The notes under the pieces: generated by a model
Seen by the model: only the letters and a program-made list of their open reading frames with translations
Databases searched by the model: none
What the model was told of the DNA's origin: nothing
Made by a program: the position numbers and the translations under genes
Origin: Bacteroidales bacterium
Lineage (GTDB): Bacteria > Bacteroidota > Bacteroidia > Bacteroidales > JAIOZK01
Reading direction: 5' to 3'
Length of the DNA stretch: 64,000 nt
Assembly (NCBI GenBank): GCA_021738625.1
Contig: JAIPBS010000002.1
Span: 124,001-188,000, forward strand
Shown: positions 1 to 9,137 of the stretch, one piece after another
How the letters are laid out: every line of letters starts with the position of its first letter
How positions within the stretch are numbered: position 1 is the stretch's first letter

Positions 1-347
1 TCCTTTCTGATTTCGCAAGAGGAGATCAACTCATTGATCAGGGATTCGATTTTCGGTACCTCGTATTCAAGATAAAACTCATGTGTTTTCTCCAGGTAGG
101 TCAGAATCAGTTCCATATCGAATTCCTGAAGATGATCTTTCGGAAAATAATTCGGGTCATGGAAAATATTCAGGATTTCCAGGAAGAAGTCAATGTTTAC
201 GTTTTTTTCTCTGCAGATTTCTTCCACATCTTTGTCTCCAAAACCCAATTGAATCCCAAAACGGTTGATAATCGGCAACAGGCTGTGATCAAGGTGGATC
301 ACATCCGCCATTTTCATGCTACCGGTGATCATGCTTATTTTTGACAT
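1..347 (-). CDS. Hemerythrin/ScdA-like di-iron protein (5' part only)
   Basis: The gene runs off the left edge, so only about 115 N-terminal residues are visible. The start is the ATG read from the CAT at 345-347. Early in the protein the motif MADVIHLDHSLLPIINRFG followed by LGFGDKDVEEIC resembles the DUF542/ScdA N-terminal module. Further on, THEFYLEYEVPKIESLI looks like the beginning of a hemerythrin four-helix domain, where the His would be an iron ligand. Proteins of this family (ScdA/YtfE/RIC) are di-iron proteins linked to repair of iron-sulfur centres after nitrosative or oxidative stress. In Bacteroidota similar N-termini also occur in hemerythrin-containing regulators. The missing C-terminus would decide between these, so only the family assignment is firm. 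Confidence 0.65.
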   Translation of the reverse strand, partial: MSKISMITGSMKMADVIHLDHSLLPIINRFGIQLGFGDKDVEEICREKNVNIDFFLEILNIFHDPNYFPKDHLQEFDMELILTYLEKTHEFYLEYEVPKIESLINELISSCEIRK

Positions 348-427
348 AATTCATGTATTCAGGTACTGCAAATTAAACTATTTTCTATGAGATTTCAAAT
401 TGAACATTTTTGCGCAGCTTATTGTTT

Positions 428-1528
428 TCAGCTTTGTTTTTCGATCAAGAGTTGGAAACTATCAAGGGCTGTCTCCAGTCCGGCTGTATCATAGTGCAAT
501 CGAAACCCTTGATAGCTAAGCGCTTTGGAAAGATCATCTTTCAAATTCAACCCCGATTGTTTAGCCACATAAAATCTCTTTTGGGCAGCATGAAAATTTG
601 CCAGGTATTCCTGTTCTGTTTGTCCCGGTGTTGGCACAAGTAAGGCTTTTTTCCCAAAAGCTGCCAGGTCCATTAAGGTGGAGTAGCCCGGTCGGCAAAC
701 AACGATTTCAGCTTGATTGATTGCCTGCGCCAGATCAGTAGTAGGGAGGTTGGAGCAAATCCTGATGTTTTTCTGTATTTGTCTGTCGGTGTTTTCTTCA
801 GGTTTGCCCGAAAGGATCAAAGCTTTCAAAGGCAACGAGTTCAACTGTTCGATCAATATGTTTTCAAATATGCTACGCTGTGGCTCCGGCCCGCTGACAA
901 TGGCCAGTAATTCATGGCTGAACGTTGATTTAGCGGGCCGAAGGTTCTCGTTGAAGCGCGAAAGAGGCCCGATGAAAAAGTGATTAATTTTTGGCGTTTT
1001 CAAATGGGAAAGTCCGCCCGATAAATTGGGGGTGTTTTTATAATCGGGTATCCAGCATTGATCATATTTATTAATGAATCGGGAATGAAGCCGAAACAAA
1101 AATCCTTCAAGAAAGCGAAAACCGGCCGGTGCTTTTACTGATATCTGATGACTGATATAAATTGAAGGAACCTGCTTTGACCAGCAGCCAAAGCGGTTGT
1201 CGGAGATCACTGCTGAAATTTTATAGGCTTTGATGATTTTTTGTAAATCCAGGTTTTCCTCATAAATATTGTTCAGGATGCGCGGGGCGGATACCATCAT
1301 TTTCAGCATCATATTGCCTTTTTGGGGATATTTCACCGAATATCCCCGAAATTGAATATATTTGATATCGGGAAATTCATTTTCCAGGTAAGCCAGTGTC
1401 CGGCCGCCTGCTGCAACCAAAACTTCAAAATTTCTCGCACGAAGTTTATTGATAAGAGGTACACAACGGGTGGCGTGACCGATCCCCCAATCCAGGGGGC
1501 AGATGAGTATTTTCTTTTTTGATTGCAA
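428..1528 (-). CDS. MurG-like glycosyltransferase (GT28-type fold)
   Basis: This is a predicted cytoplasmic or membrane-associated glycosyltransferase of about 366 residues. The N-terminus reads KKKILICPLDWGIGHATRCVPL, the glycine-rich first loop typical of GT-B enzymes. The C-terminal half has the donor-site pattern VVCRPGYSTLMDLAAFGKKALLVPTPGQTEQEYLA, as in MurG and related UDP-sugar transferases. The substrate cannot be told from sequence. The ORF track opens the frame at 1576, but a TAAATTTG -7 box lies at 1547-1554 on this strand, inside that extension. I therefore prefer the TTG at 1526-1528, which starts directly at MQSKKKILICP. The gene is divergent from dprA and overlaps nothing once shortened. 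Confidence 0.75.
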   Translation of the reverse strand: MQSKKKILICPLDWGIGHATRCVPLINKLRARNFEVLVAAGGRTLAYLENEFPDIKYIQFRGYSVKYPQKGNMMLKMMVSAPRILNNIYEENLDLQKIIKAYKISAVISDNRFGCWSKQVPSIYISHQISVKAPAGFRFLEGFLFRLHSRFINKYDQCWIPDYKNTPNLSGGLSHLKTPKINHFFIGPLSRFNENLRPAKSTFSHELLAIVSGPEPQRSIFENILIEQLNSLPLKALILSGKPEENTDRQIQKNIRICSNLPTTDLAQAINQAEIVVCRPGYSTLMDLAAFGKKALLVPTPGQTEQEYLANFHAAQKRFYVAKQSGLNLKDDLSKALSYQGFRLHYDTAGLETALDSFQLLIEKQS

Positions 1529-1546
1529 TACAATTGCCTTAAAAAG

Positions 1547-1554
1547 CAAATTTA
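1547..1554 (-). promoter_or_regulatory. Bacteroidetes -7 box for the glycosyltransferase gene
   Basis: TAAATTTG on the minus strand matches the Bacteroidetes sigma-ABfr -7 consensus TAnnTTTG. It lies about 18 bases upstream of the TTG start proposed for the glycosyltransferase and decides that start. Confidence 0.5.
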
Positions 1555-1574
1555 TGGAATTCGTAGAAAAAAGC

Positions 1575-2675
1575 ATGCAAGATGAGCAAATGATTTACCG
1601 AATTGCCATCACCTTGCTGCCCTCGGTGGGCGATATCACCGCGAAAAAGCTGATTTCTTATTGCGGGGGGATTGAAGCGGTTTTCAAAGAGAAAAGGCAA
1701 AACCTGTTAAAGATTCCCGGTATCGGCAAGGGGATCGTCAACCAGATCAAACTACCAGAGATCATGCAACGGGCGGAACAGGAAATAAAATTCATAGAAA
1801 AATTTGCCATCAAGGTTTTATTTTATACGGATAAATCTTATCCCGAGCGCCTCAAGCAATGTATCGACAGCCCTGTGCTTTTGTACCAAAAAGGCCATTG
1901 CGATCTGAATGCAAAGCGGATCGTCAGCATTGTGGGAACCCGCAATGCCACGGATTATGGCAAAGAATCAACGGAAAAATTGCTGGCAAATCTGAAAGCA
2001 CTTGATGTGCTGGTTGTGAGCGGCCTGGCTTACGGTATTGATACCTGCGCTCATGAAACAGCGGTTGAGCATGGGATGTACACAGCGGCTGTGCTGGGTC
2101 ATGGCCTCGACAGAATTTATCCCGCCCTTAATAAGAAGCTGGCAGGCCGGATCGTTCAAAAAGGATGCCTGTTGAGCGACTTTCCCGGGAAAACCAATCC
2201 CGATCGTGAAAACTTCCCCAAAAGGAACCGTATCGTTGCGGGTTTATCCGATGCGGTTATTGTTGTAGAATCGGCAAGCAGAGGAGGAGCGCTCATTACT
2301 GCCGATATAGCCAACTCTTATAACCGGGATGTGTTTGCATTTCCCGGAAGGGCTGGGGATAAATATTCGGAAGGTTGCAATTTTCTGGTGAAAACCAACC
2401 GCGCTGCATTGATCGAATCCGCTGCCGATTTTTTGTATATGATGGGATGGCAGAAAAAGGAAGTTATGCCGGCCAGGCAGAAAAAGTTGTTTATCAAATT
2501 GGCAGATGATGAACAAAAACTGGTAGGATTGCTTGAACGGGAAGGCGAAATGGGTATCGACAAACTTTGCATTAGATCCGGCTTAAGTGCTACAAGAACC
2601 GCTTCAGCGCTTTTGAACCTGGAGTTTGAAGGCATTGTGAGATGCCTGCCCGGAAAAGTATATAAACTGTATTAA
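1575..2675 (+). CDS. dprA: DNA-processing protein DprA
   Basis: DprA binds incoming single-stranded DNA and loads RecA during natural transformation. It acts in the cytoplasm. The 366-residue protein has an N-terminal helix-hairpin-helix region (IPGIGKGIVNQI), a Rossmann-like core beginning VSIVGTRNATDYG with VVSGLAYGIDTCAHETA and VVESASRGGALITADIA, the conserved FAFPG segment, and a C-terminal winged-helix domain. The ATG at 1575 was chosen because MQDEQMIYRIAITLLPSVGD aligns with the usual beginning of the family. The track's earlier start at 1503 would lie inside the divergent gene's promoter and coding region. It is convergent with the PrsW-like gene, with only three bases between the stop codons. 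Confidence 0.93.
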   Translation: MQDEQMIYRIAITLLPSVGDITAKKLISYCGGIEAVFKEKRQNLLKIPGIGKGIVNQIKLPEIMQRAEQEIKFIEKFAIKVLFYTDKSYPERLKQCIDSPVLLYQKGHCDLNAKRIVSIVGTRNATDYGKESTEKLLANLKALDVLVVSGLAYGIDTCAHETAVEHGMYTAAVLGHGLDRIYPALNKKLAGRIVQKGCLLSDFPGKTNPDRENFPKRNRIVAGLSDAVIVVESASRGGALITADIANSYNRDVFAFPGRAGDKYSEGCNFLVKTNRAALIESAADFLYMMGWQKKEVMPARQKKLFIKLADDEQKLVGLLEREGEMGIDKLCIRSGLSATRTASALLNLEFEGIVRCLPGKVYKLY

Positions 2676-2678
2676 CGC

Positions 2679-3362
2679 TTAAGGTGTTTGGTTAAGTTTG
2701 TCCTCTGCTTTGATATTAAGCGCTTTGGCGATAAGCAGAAAAACAATGATGATGCTGCCGATCGCAAAAATGATGAGCAACCTGAAATCGGTGGTCAGGA
2801 ATGAAAAAATGTATAAGCCATGGAACACCGTAGCTGCAAACAGGCCGGTCAGGGAATCGATTGCTTTGTTTTTTCGGGTTTTGCCCAACCCAACGAAAAA
2901 TCCCATGATGATGGCAAAGATCACATTGGCGATGGGGTAGGTATAAAGATATAACAAATCAACCCGCGCCCCGATAATGCCCAGATCCAATAACAGGGTA
3001 GCCGCAGTGGCGAACCCGAGCCCGATCAGAATGGCGTAAATGATCCCGTCAATAGGGCCTGAAAATTCTTTCATCGGTAAAAAGTAATATCTCAGAAAAA
3101 TGAATTTACCCAGTTCTCCGGTAAAGGCCATTAGCACAATGCCGTAGAATGCAGTTCGCTTGAGGTTTCTTAAATGATCGAGTTCGGTGACTTCGGCAAG
3201 CATTTGTCCGCCAAAAATGATTGCAGTGCTGAGCAAGCCAAATAACAATGCGTAAAACAGGTAAAGGTTGGTTTGAACCTTAAACCTGTAATTCATGTAA
3301 AGGATCAGGAGAAATGCCAACAATGGCGCTACTAAAACAGAGTAAATTCCATGTTCTATCAT
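2679..3362 (-). CDS. PrsW-family membrane protein, catalytic residues degenerate
   Basis: This is a 227-residue polytopic inner-membrane protein with about seven to eight hydrophobic segments. Its order of motifs matches the PrsW/CPBP-related intramembrane protease fold: GELGKF in place of EExxK, then SGPIDGIIYAILIGLGFATAA in place of the DGIVYGxxxGLGFAxxEN block, then ATVFHGLYIF in place of HxxxD. Two of the expected catalytic positions, the Glu after GFA and the Asp after His, are not present. The protein is therefore more likely a non-catalytic relative, or it uses different residues. It is a single-gene transcription unit with its own promoter at 3386-3415, divergent from rsgA and convergent with dprA. 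Confidence 0.6.
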   Translation of the reverse strand: MIEHGIYSVLVAPLLAFLLILYMNYRFKVQTNLYLFYALLFGLLSTAIIFGGQMLAEVTELDHLRNLKRTAFYGIVLMAFTGELGKFIFLRYYFLPMKEFSGPIDGIIYAILIGLGFATAATLLLDLGIIGARVDLLYLYTYPIANVIFAIIMGFFVGLGKTRKNKAIDSLTGLFAATVFHGLYIFSFLTTDFRLLIIFAIGSIIIVFLLIAKALNIKAEDKLNQTP

Positions 3363-3385
3363 CTTAAGGGGTAATGATTAAAGGC

Positions 3386-3415
3386 CAAATATAATAAATG
3401 TTTGTAATTTTACAA
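3386..3415 (-). promoter_or_regulatory. Promoter of the PrsW-like gene
   Basis: On the minus strand TTG (3413-3415) and TATATTTG (3386-3393) are separated by about 19 bases. This is a good match to the Bacteroidetes -33 TTG / -7 TAnnTTTG promoter. The start codon is 24 bases downstream of the -7 box. Confidence 0.6.
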
Positions 3416-3510
3416 CTTATTGCCTGAGAAGTTTTCAATAAATTTTTGAATATGGAAAAGGCTAAAAAAATATGTAAGCAAGGGTGATAATTTTGAATAG
3501 GAATGATAAG

Positions 3511-4452
3511 ATGCTTGAAGGAACGGTAATTAAATCCACCGGCAGTTGGTATAAAGTGATGACGGAGAACGGGAAGATATGGGATTGCCGGATCAGGGGC
3601 AGTTTCCGTATCAAGGGGATCAAAACCACAAACCCGCTTGCTGTGGGCGATCATGTGGCTTTTGAGCCGGATGAAGATCAAAATGTGGGGCTTGTCAAGA
3701 AAATATTTCCGCGAAAAAACTACATTCTCAGGAAATCCACCAAATTATCCAAGCTCTCTCATATCATTGCAGCCAATATCGATCAGGCCGTGCTGATCAT
3801 TACCCTGGTTAAACCCAGGACCTCTACAGGCTTCATCGATCGCTATCTGGTTACTACCGAAGCTTACCATATCCCGGCCATATTGGTTTTCAACAAAACC
3901 GACCTGTATGGTAAAAAGGAACTGAAGCAACTGGATGAATTGATTGAAGTATATGAAAATGCCGGATATACCTGTATCAGAACTTCTGCAACCGAAGGAG
4001 AAAACCTGGAAGCTTTTATAGGCCTTTTGAAAGATAAAAACAGTTTGCTTTCAGGGCATTCCGGTGTGGGCAAATCCACGCTCATCAATGCCATTCAGCC
4101 CGGTTTGAAATTAAAGGTGGGCGATATTTCAAATGTTCATCAAAAAGGAAAACACATTACCACATTTGCCGAGATGCACCCCCTGTCTTTTGGAGGGAGC
4201 ATCATCGATACACCCGGTATCAAAGAGTTTGGTTTGCACGATTTTGAGCGGCATGAGATCGGGGAACGTTTTCCCGAATTTCGTGCCCTGATGTCTGATT
4301 GCCGTTTTAGCAATTGCACCCATGTGCACGAGCCGGGTTGCGTTGTGAAAAAAGCTGTGGATGAAGGTAAAATAAGCGAAACCAGATACAATAACTATCT
4401 TCGCATACTGAAAGATGATTATCTCGATAAAAAACAATGGGAACTAAAATAG
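3511..4452 (+). CDS. rsgA: Ribosome small subunit-dependent GTPase A
   Basis: RsgA is a circularly permuted GTPase that assists late maturation of the 30S ribosomal subunit. The 313-residue protein begins with an OB-fold domain (GTVIKSTGSWYKV, LAVGDHVAFE). The G motifs follow in permuted order: G4 VFNKTDL, G5 RTSATEG, G1 GHSGVGKSTL, G2 around KGKHITTF and G3 DTPG. The C-terminal zinc module is CRFSNCTHVHEPGCVV. The ORF track begins at a GTG (3484), but the ATG at 3511 gives MLEGTVIKSTGSWY, the expected N-terminus. It is the first gene of a long plus-strand envelope/housekeeping run. Confidence 0.95.
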   Translation: MLEGTVIKSTGSWYKVMTENGKIWDCRIRGSFRIKGIKTTNPLAVGDHVAFEPDEDQNVGLVKKIFPRKNYILRKSTKLSKLSHIIAANIDQAVLIITLVKPRTSTGFIDRYLVTTEAYHIPAILVFNKTDLYGKKELKQLDELIEVYENAGYTCIRTSATEGENLEAFIGLLKDKNSLLSGHSGVGKSTLINAIQPGLKLKVGDISNVHQKGKHITTFAEMHPLSFGGSIIDTPGIKEFGLHDFERHEIGERFPEFRALMSDCRFSNCTHVHEPGCVVKKAVDEGKISETRYNNYLRILKDDYLDKKQWELK

Positions 4453-4462
4453 CCAAATCACT

Positions 4463-5125
4463 ATGATAGCAAAGCAACTGATAACCGGAACCGTCGTGCC
4501 CCTGAAACCGGCTGACAGCTGGGCCACTGCTCTTAGCCTAATGGATGATTACAGGTTGTCGCAACTACCCCTTGTTGACGAAAAGCAATATCACGGACTG
4601 ATCTCTGAAAAAGACATATTTGATAGAAATGATTTTGACGCCCCGATCGGAAGCCAACACACCTCACTCGCCAAACCGTATACCGAAGATTACAAACATG
4701 TGTTTGATGTGATCAGGTTGTTTACAGAGAACAAGCTCAACGTTTTGCCTGTGCTTGACAGGCATAAAAAGTACATGGGTTGTATTACCCTGGCCGAACT
4801 CATTGATTTCTTTTCGAAATCAGCCTCGATAGCCAATCCCGGAGGCATCATTGTTCTGGAGATGAGCTATAAAGATTATTCGCTTTCCGAGATCGCACAG
4901 ATCGTCGAGTCAAACGACGCCAAAGTCCTAAGTTTTTTTGTGAGCACACATAATGATTCCACCCGCCTTGAAGTGAGCCTGAAGCTGAACAAAATTGAAA
5001 TCGGTTCCATCATTCAAACCTTTAACCGTTACGATTATGTGATTAAGGCCTCCTATACTGAAAAGGAAGATATGGAAGACTTGCAGGACCGGTATGAATC
5101 CTTTATGAAGTACCTCAACATTTAA
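4463..5125 (+). CDS. CBS-domain-pair protein
   Basis: A 220-residue cytoplasmic protein with two CBS domains, roughly residues 5-55 (YRLSQLPLVDEKQYHGLISEKDI) and 70-120 (NKLNVLPVLDRHKKYMGCITLAEL). An ACT-like C-terminal region of about 90 residues follows. CBS pairs usually sense adenine nucleotides. The effector here is not evident. It lies 10 bases after rsgA and 3 bases before the outer-membrane barrel gene, so it is presumably co-transcribed with them. Confidence 0.8.
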   Translation: MIAKQLITGTVVPLKPADSWATALSLMDDYRLSQLPLVDEKQYHGLISEKDIFDRNDFDAPIGSQHTSLAKPYTEDYKHVFDVIRLFTENKLNVLPVLDRHKKYMGCITLAELIDFFSKSASIANPGGIIVLEMSYKDYSLSEIAQIVESNDAKVLSFFVSTHNDSTRLEVSLKLNKIEIGSIIQTFNRYDYVIKASYTEKEDMEDLQDRYESFMKYLNI

Positions 5126-5128
5126 GCC

Positions 5129-6571
5129 ATGCCCAGATTTCTTTTGGTTTTAAGTATTGTCGGCTGGGGGCTTATTTCCGGGCTTAAGGCACAAAAACAA
5201 ACCGATGAATTGCTATCAAACGCGCAGCAAGAGACGAATATGGTGGTTATGGACATTATCCTGAGCGGCAATAAAGTCACAAAGGATTTTATTATGATGC
5301 GCGAGCTGGAGTTCAACGAAGGCGATACCATAGCAGCAGGTCGTTTTAAATTAAAACTCATCGAATCGAAAGAAAACCTGCTGAATACATCACTCTTTAA
5401 TTTTGTGACCATAACCGGCGATACATTAGGAAGGGAAGAAGATTATATTTTGTTGAATGTGCGGATCGATGTGATTGAGCGCTGGTACATCTGGCCTTTT
5501 CCCATTTTTGAATTTGCAGATCGGAATTTCAATGCCTGGTGGAAAGACAAGGATTTCTCAAAAGTGAATTATGGGGGTTTTCTGGAATGGGATAATTTCC
5601 GCGGTCGCAAAGAGGTTTTGAAATTGTTGCTTCGTTTTGGTTATGACGAAAAATATCAGTTGTACTATGAAATTCCTTACATAAACCGGAAGAAAACCAT
5701 CGGCCTTGGTGTTGGGCTGGACTGGTCACAAAGCCACGAAATATCTTACCGGACCATGAGCGACACCCTGCAATTCTTCAAAGCCAAAGACAGTTATCCC
5801 AGGCAGGAGCTCAAACTGAAATCACAGCTGATCTATAGGCCTGACATTCATAACACCCATTATGCCGAACTTTCATATAGCAAGATCAGCTTGATGGATA
5901 CGGTGTTGATGCTTAATCCGCAATACTCGGCAGCCGGAGAAACCGACATCAGGTATTTTGCTATTTACTACAAATACAAAAGCGATTTCCGGGATTACGC
6001 ACCTTACCCGCTCGAAGGATATTATTTTGACGTAATTCTGAATAAGTTCGGGCTGGGACTGATCCGGGATAACGATCTGAATGTTTTTACCTTGCAGAGC
6101 ACTTTCAGGAAATACTGGAAGCTGGCGCCCAGATGGTATTTTGCTTCACTTTTCACCTCGCAGTTCTCATCAAAAAATGAAATCCCCTATATGATACAAA
6201 GCGGCCTGGGCTATCACAGGGTATTTGTGAGGGGATACGAACTTTATGTGATTGATGGGCAAAAATACGGCTTGTTCCGTTCCAACATCAAATTTGCCCT
6301 GGTCCCGACCCGTGTTTTCAATATCAATTTTATTAAAACACAACGATTCAGTAAAATTCATTATGCATTTTATCTTAACCTGTTTTTTGATGCAGGCTAC
6401 GCACAGGATGATCAATTCAGCGAAATGAACAGATTTTCCAATCAATTTTTATACGGAACCGGCATCGGACTGGATTTTGTTACCTATTATGATATGGTCT
6501 TCCGTTTGGAGTGGTCGATGAACAAGCAACATGAAACCGGCATTTTTATTCATTTTATGGCTCCGATTTAG
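5129..6571 (+). CDS. BamA/TamA-family outer-membrane protein with a single POTRA
   Basis: A 480-residue secreted protein with signal peptide MPRFLLVLSIVGWGLISGLKAQ. Residues of about 38-118 form one POTRA-like domain (VVMDIILSGNKVTKDFIMMREL and TSLFNFVTI). The rest is a beta-barrel with alternating aromatic residues, ending in IFIHFMAPI. This is the Omp85 superfamily plan with a short periplasmic part, different from the full BamA encoded 2.5 kb downstream. The substrate is unknown, and a role in outer-membrane protein or lipid handling is only inferred from the family. It sits 3 bases after the CBS gene. Confidence 0.72.
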   Translation: MPRFLLVLSIVGWGLISGLKAQKQTDELLSNAQQETNMVVMDIILSGNKVTKDFIMMRELEFNEGDTIAAGRFKLKLIESKENLLNTSLFNFVTITGDTLGREEDYILLNVRIDVIERWYIWPFPIFEFADRNFNAWWKDKDFSKVNYGGFLEWDNFRGRKEVLKLLLRFGYDEKYQLYYEIPYINRKKTIGLGVGLDWSQSHEISYRTMSDTLQFFKAKDSYPRQELKLKSQLIYRPDIHNTHYAELSYSKISLMDTVLMLNPQYSAAGETDIRYFAIYYKYKSDFRDYAPYPLEGYYFDVILNKFGLGLIRDNDLNVFTLQSTFRKYWKLAPRWYFASLFTSQFSSKNEIPYMIQSGLGYHRVFVRGYELYVIDGQKYGLFRSNIKFALVPTRVFNINFIKTQRFSKIHYAFYLNLFFDAGYAQDDQFSEMNRFSNQFLYGTGIGLDFVTYYDMVFRLEWSMNKQHETGIFIHFMAPI

Positions 6572-6678
6572 TTAGAAATGGCTTCGTGAATATTAATTAT
6601 TGTTAAATAAATGAAGCTTTCTGTAATTATTTTTGTAATCTTGCAATTGATTTAAAATAAACCTATTTACCTGACTGA

Positions 6679-7557
6679 ATGAGGATTGCATTATTCGGAA
6701 AAACGATTACGGAAAAGGATCAACCTTATGTGCAGCGATTGATTAGCAAGTTGGAGGCCATCGATGCGGAAATCGTTGTCTATGAACCCTTTTTCAAGCA
6801 AATCGCCCCGCATGTTGAATTCAATAAGGAAGGCCGGATTTTCAATACCCATCAGGACATTAGCAACGGGGTTGATTTTTTGTTTTCAATTGGTGGGGAC
6901 GGGACTTTTCTTGAAACCCTTAACCTGGTGAGGGATTCGGGTATTCCACTGATCGGAATCAACATCGGGAGGCTTGGGTTTTTGTCGAGTATTTCGAAGG
7001 ATGAGATCGGATATTCAATCGATTGCCTGAAAAACAAACAATACAGTATTGAGGAACGCACACTGCTGAAACTCGAAAAACCTGCGGGCCTATTCGGTGA
7101 GCTGGACTACGGGCTGAATGAGTTCACCATCAACAGAAAGGAATCCACCTCTCTCATCGTAATCCATGTTTTTGTTGATGACAAATTTCTGAATTCATAC
7201 TGGGCCGACGGATTGATCATTGCCACCCCAACCGGCTCAACTGCATATTCGCTTAGTACAGGCGGTCCCATTATTACACCCGGCTCAGAGAATTTCGTAA
7301 TCACACCAATTGCTACGCACAATTTAACTGTAAGGCCTATCGTTATACGTGACGATAGCGTTGTGAGGATCAAAGCAGAGGGCCGCGACAAAAGCTTTTT
7401 CGTCAGCCTCGACTCCAGGTTCGACTCCATAAAAGCCTCAACCGAACTGATCGTTAAAAAGGCGGATTTTAAAATCAACCTGGTGCAATTACACAAAAAA
7501 GATTTTTTCACAACCATCAGGGACAAGCTCAATTGGGGGCTGGATAAAAGAAACTAA
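6679..7557 (+). CDS. nadK: NAD kinase
   Basis: NAD kinase phosphorylates NAD+ to NADP+ in the cytoplasm. The 292-residue protein has the nucleotide-binding signature SIGGDGTFLETLNLV, the conserved NEFTI segment, and the substrate loop DGLIIATPTGSTAYSLSTGGP. Its length is normal for the bacterial family. It follows a 107-base AT-rich gap after the barrel gene, so it may have its own promoter, although I see only weak candidates (TAATCTTG near 6637). It leads directly into porG. Confidence 0.95.
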   Translation: MRIALFGKTITEKDQPYVQRLISKLEAIDAEIVVYEPFFKQIAPHVEFNKEGRIFNTHQDISNGVDFLFSIGGDGTFLETLNLVRDSGIPLIGINIGRLGFLSSISKDEIGYSIDCLKNKQYSIEERTLLKLEKPAGLFGELDYGLNEFTINRKESTSLIVIHVFVDDKFLNSYWADGLIIATPTGSTAYSLSTGGPIITPGSENFVITPIATHNLTVRPIVIRDDSVVRIKAEGRDKSFFVSLDSRFDSIKASTELIVKKADFKINLVQLHKKDFFTTIRDKLNWGLDKRN

Positions 7558-7573
7558 AAAGAAGCTATTGGGA

Positions 7574-8368
7574 ATGGGAAAGAAGATATTTTTATTGTTT
7601 GCGTTTTTTTCGATCCTGGGCATGGGCCGGGCACAAGAAATTGAACTCGGTGTGTTTGGCGGCGTATCTTATTATTTGGGTGACATCAATCCCGGAAAAC
7701 ATTTTAGCCAGGTGAAACCGGCATATGGCCTGTCTGCCAGGCACAATTTCAATAGAAGGGTCGCAGTGCGCCTGAGTGCGTTTCGCGGTCAGTTGTTTGC
7801 CAGCGATCAGGTGATACAGTTTGAAACCGACCGGATGCTTAAGTTCCGGTCTAACATTACCGACATCAGCGTTCAGATGGAATTCAACTTTTTGCCTTAT
7901 TTCACAGGAAGCCTGAAAGAATATTTAACCCCTTACATTTTTGGTGGGTTTTCAGCCTTCTTCTTCAATCCCAAATCCGATGGCGTAGAGTTGAGGGAAA
8001 TTGGTACCGAAGGACAACTGGTAGGTTTCCAGGGACGCGATAAGTATCCTAACTACAGCTTCGGCGTGCCATTTGGGCTGGGCATAAAATACAGCCTGAC
8101 TGACCGCATTGGGCTGACCGTGGAATGGGGGGCGCGAAAAATCTTTACGGATTATCTGGATGATGTAAGCACAACATATTATCTGGACGGTCCTAACATC
8201 AATCCGAACGACATCGAACAACTGCTTTCCGATCCGACCAGAAGCAAATTGCCGGAGATGCAACGTGGGGATCCCAAGAACAATGACTGGTATTTCTTCT
8301 CGGGTATAACGATCTCCTATATGTTCGATCTGAGCGGCGGACCCAAATGTTTGAATGAGCAAATGTAA
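7574..8368 (+). CDS. porG: PorG-like type IX secretion outer-membrane protein
   Basis: A 264-residue outer-membrane beta-barrel of the DUF6089/PorG type, with signal peptide MGKKIFLLFAFFSILGMGRAQ and a first strand pattern GVFGGVSYYLGDINP that recurs in PorG homologues. In Porphyromonas gingivalis PorG is a type IX secretion component encoded immediately before uppS, bamA and two ompH genes. The same order is present here, which strongly supports the assignment. The track starts at TTG 7568; the ATG at 7574 precedes the signal peptide and is preferred. At least three predicted T9SS substrates are encoded elsewhere in the window. Confidence 0.8.
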   Translation: MGKKIFLLFAFFSILGMGRAQEIELGVFGGVSYYLGDINPGKHFSQVKPAYGLSARHNFNRRVAVRLSAFRGQLFASDQVIQFETDRMLKFRSNITDISVQMEFNFLPYFTGSLKEYLTPYIFGGFSAFFFNPKSDGVELREIGTEGQLVGFQGRDKYPNYSFGVPFGLGIKYSLTDRIGLTVEWGARKIFTDYLDDVSTTYYLDGPNINPNDIEQLLSDPTRSKLPEMQRGDPKNNDWYFFSGITISYMFDLSGGPKCLNEQM

Positions 8369-8384
8369 AAAGCGATATATTTAA

Positions 8385-9131
8385 GTGAGTTTAGCTGAAA
8401 AGATAGATAAATCAAAACTACCCCTGCACATCGCCGTCATTATGGATGGCAACGGGCGCTGGGCGTTAAAGCAAGGTAAAGACCGCACTTTCGGGCATCA
8501 GAACGGGGTTGAAGCCGTACGCGAATCCTCCGAAGCAGCTGCTGAACTGGGCGTGAAGTACCTCACCCTATACGCTTTTTCAACTGAAAACTGGAAACGC
8601 CCGAAATACGAGATCGACGCACTGATGAAACTGCTTGTGCAAACCATCGATCAGGAAATCCCTACCCTAAACAAAAATAAGATCAGATTGAATGCCATTG
8701 GAGATTTAAAGAGCCTGCCACCCGATAGCTCCAAACGGCTTGAAGAGGCCATTGAAGAAACTTCTGGCAACGACCGGATGACCCTGACGCTGGCCCTGAG
8801 CTACAGCTCACGCTGGGAAATTGAAAACGCGATAAAACAAATTGCTCATGAAGTGCAAACGGGTAAACTGCAGCCCCGGGATATTGATTGCAATCTCATC
8901 AGCAGAAACCTGACCACAAAAGACATCCCCGATCCCGAGCTGCTGATCCGCACCAGTGGAGAATATCGCATCAGTAATTTTCTGCTATGGCAGATCGCAT
9001 ATTCCGAATTATATTTTACGAACGTTTTATGGCCTGATTTCAGAAAAGAAGATCTGTATAAAGCCATTATGGATTACCAGTGCCGCGAAAGAAGATTTGG
9101 CAAAATTAGTGAACAATTAAAAAAGGCATAA
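8385..9131 (+). CDS. uppS: Isoprenyl transferase (undecaprenyl diphosphate synthase)
   Basis: UppS condenses isopentenyl diphosphate onto farnesyl diphosphate to make the C55 carrier for peptidoglycan and O-antigen synthesis. The 248-residue protein has the catalytic motif IAVIMDGNGRWA, then FGHQNGVEAVR, YAFSTENWKRP and the C-terminal RTSGEYRISNFLLWQIAYSELYF. Only a GTG (8385) is available at the usual position; it gives MSLAEKIDKSKLPLHIAVI. It is 16 bases after porG and 6 bases before bamA. Confidence 0.95.
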   Translation: MSLAEKIDKSKLPLHIAVIMDGNGRWALKQGKDRTFGHQNGVEAVRESSEAAAELGVKYLTLYAFSTENWKRPKYEIDALMKLLVQTIDQEIPTLNKNKIRLNAIGDLKSLPPDSSKRLEEAIEETSGNDRMTLTLALSYSSRWEIENAIKQIAHEVQTGKLQPRDIDCNLISRNLTTKDIPDPELLIRTSGEYRISNFLLWQIAYSELYFTNVLWPDFRKEDLYKAIMDYQCRERRFGKISEQLKKA

Positions 9132-9137
9132 TTCCGA

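Noticed and set aside
428-1576. Longer glycosyltransferase start at 1576
   Set aside because: The extension contains a good -7 promoter box and overlaps the dprA start; its residues do not resemble the family N-terminus.
6601-6678. Promoter directly upstream of nadK
   Set aside because: TAATCTTG and TTTTTG are present but in poor spacing; not strong enough to list as a feature.
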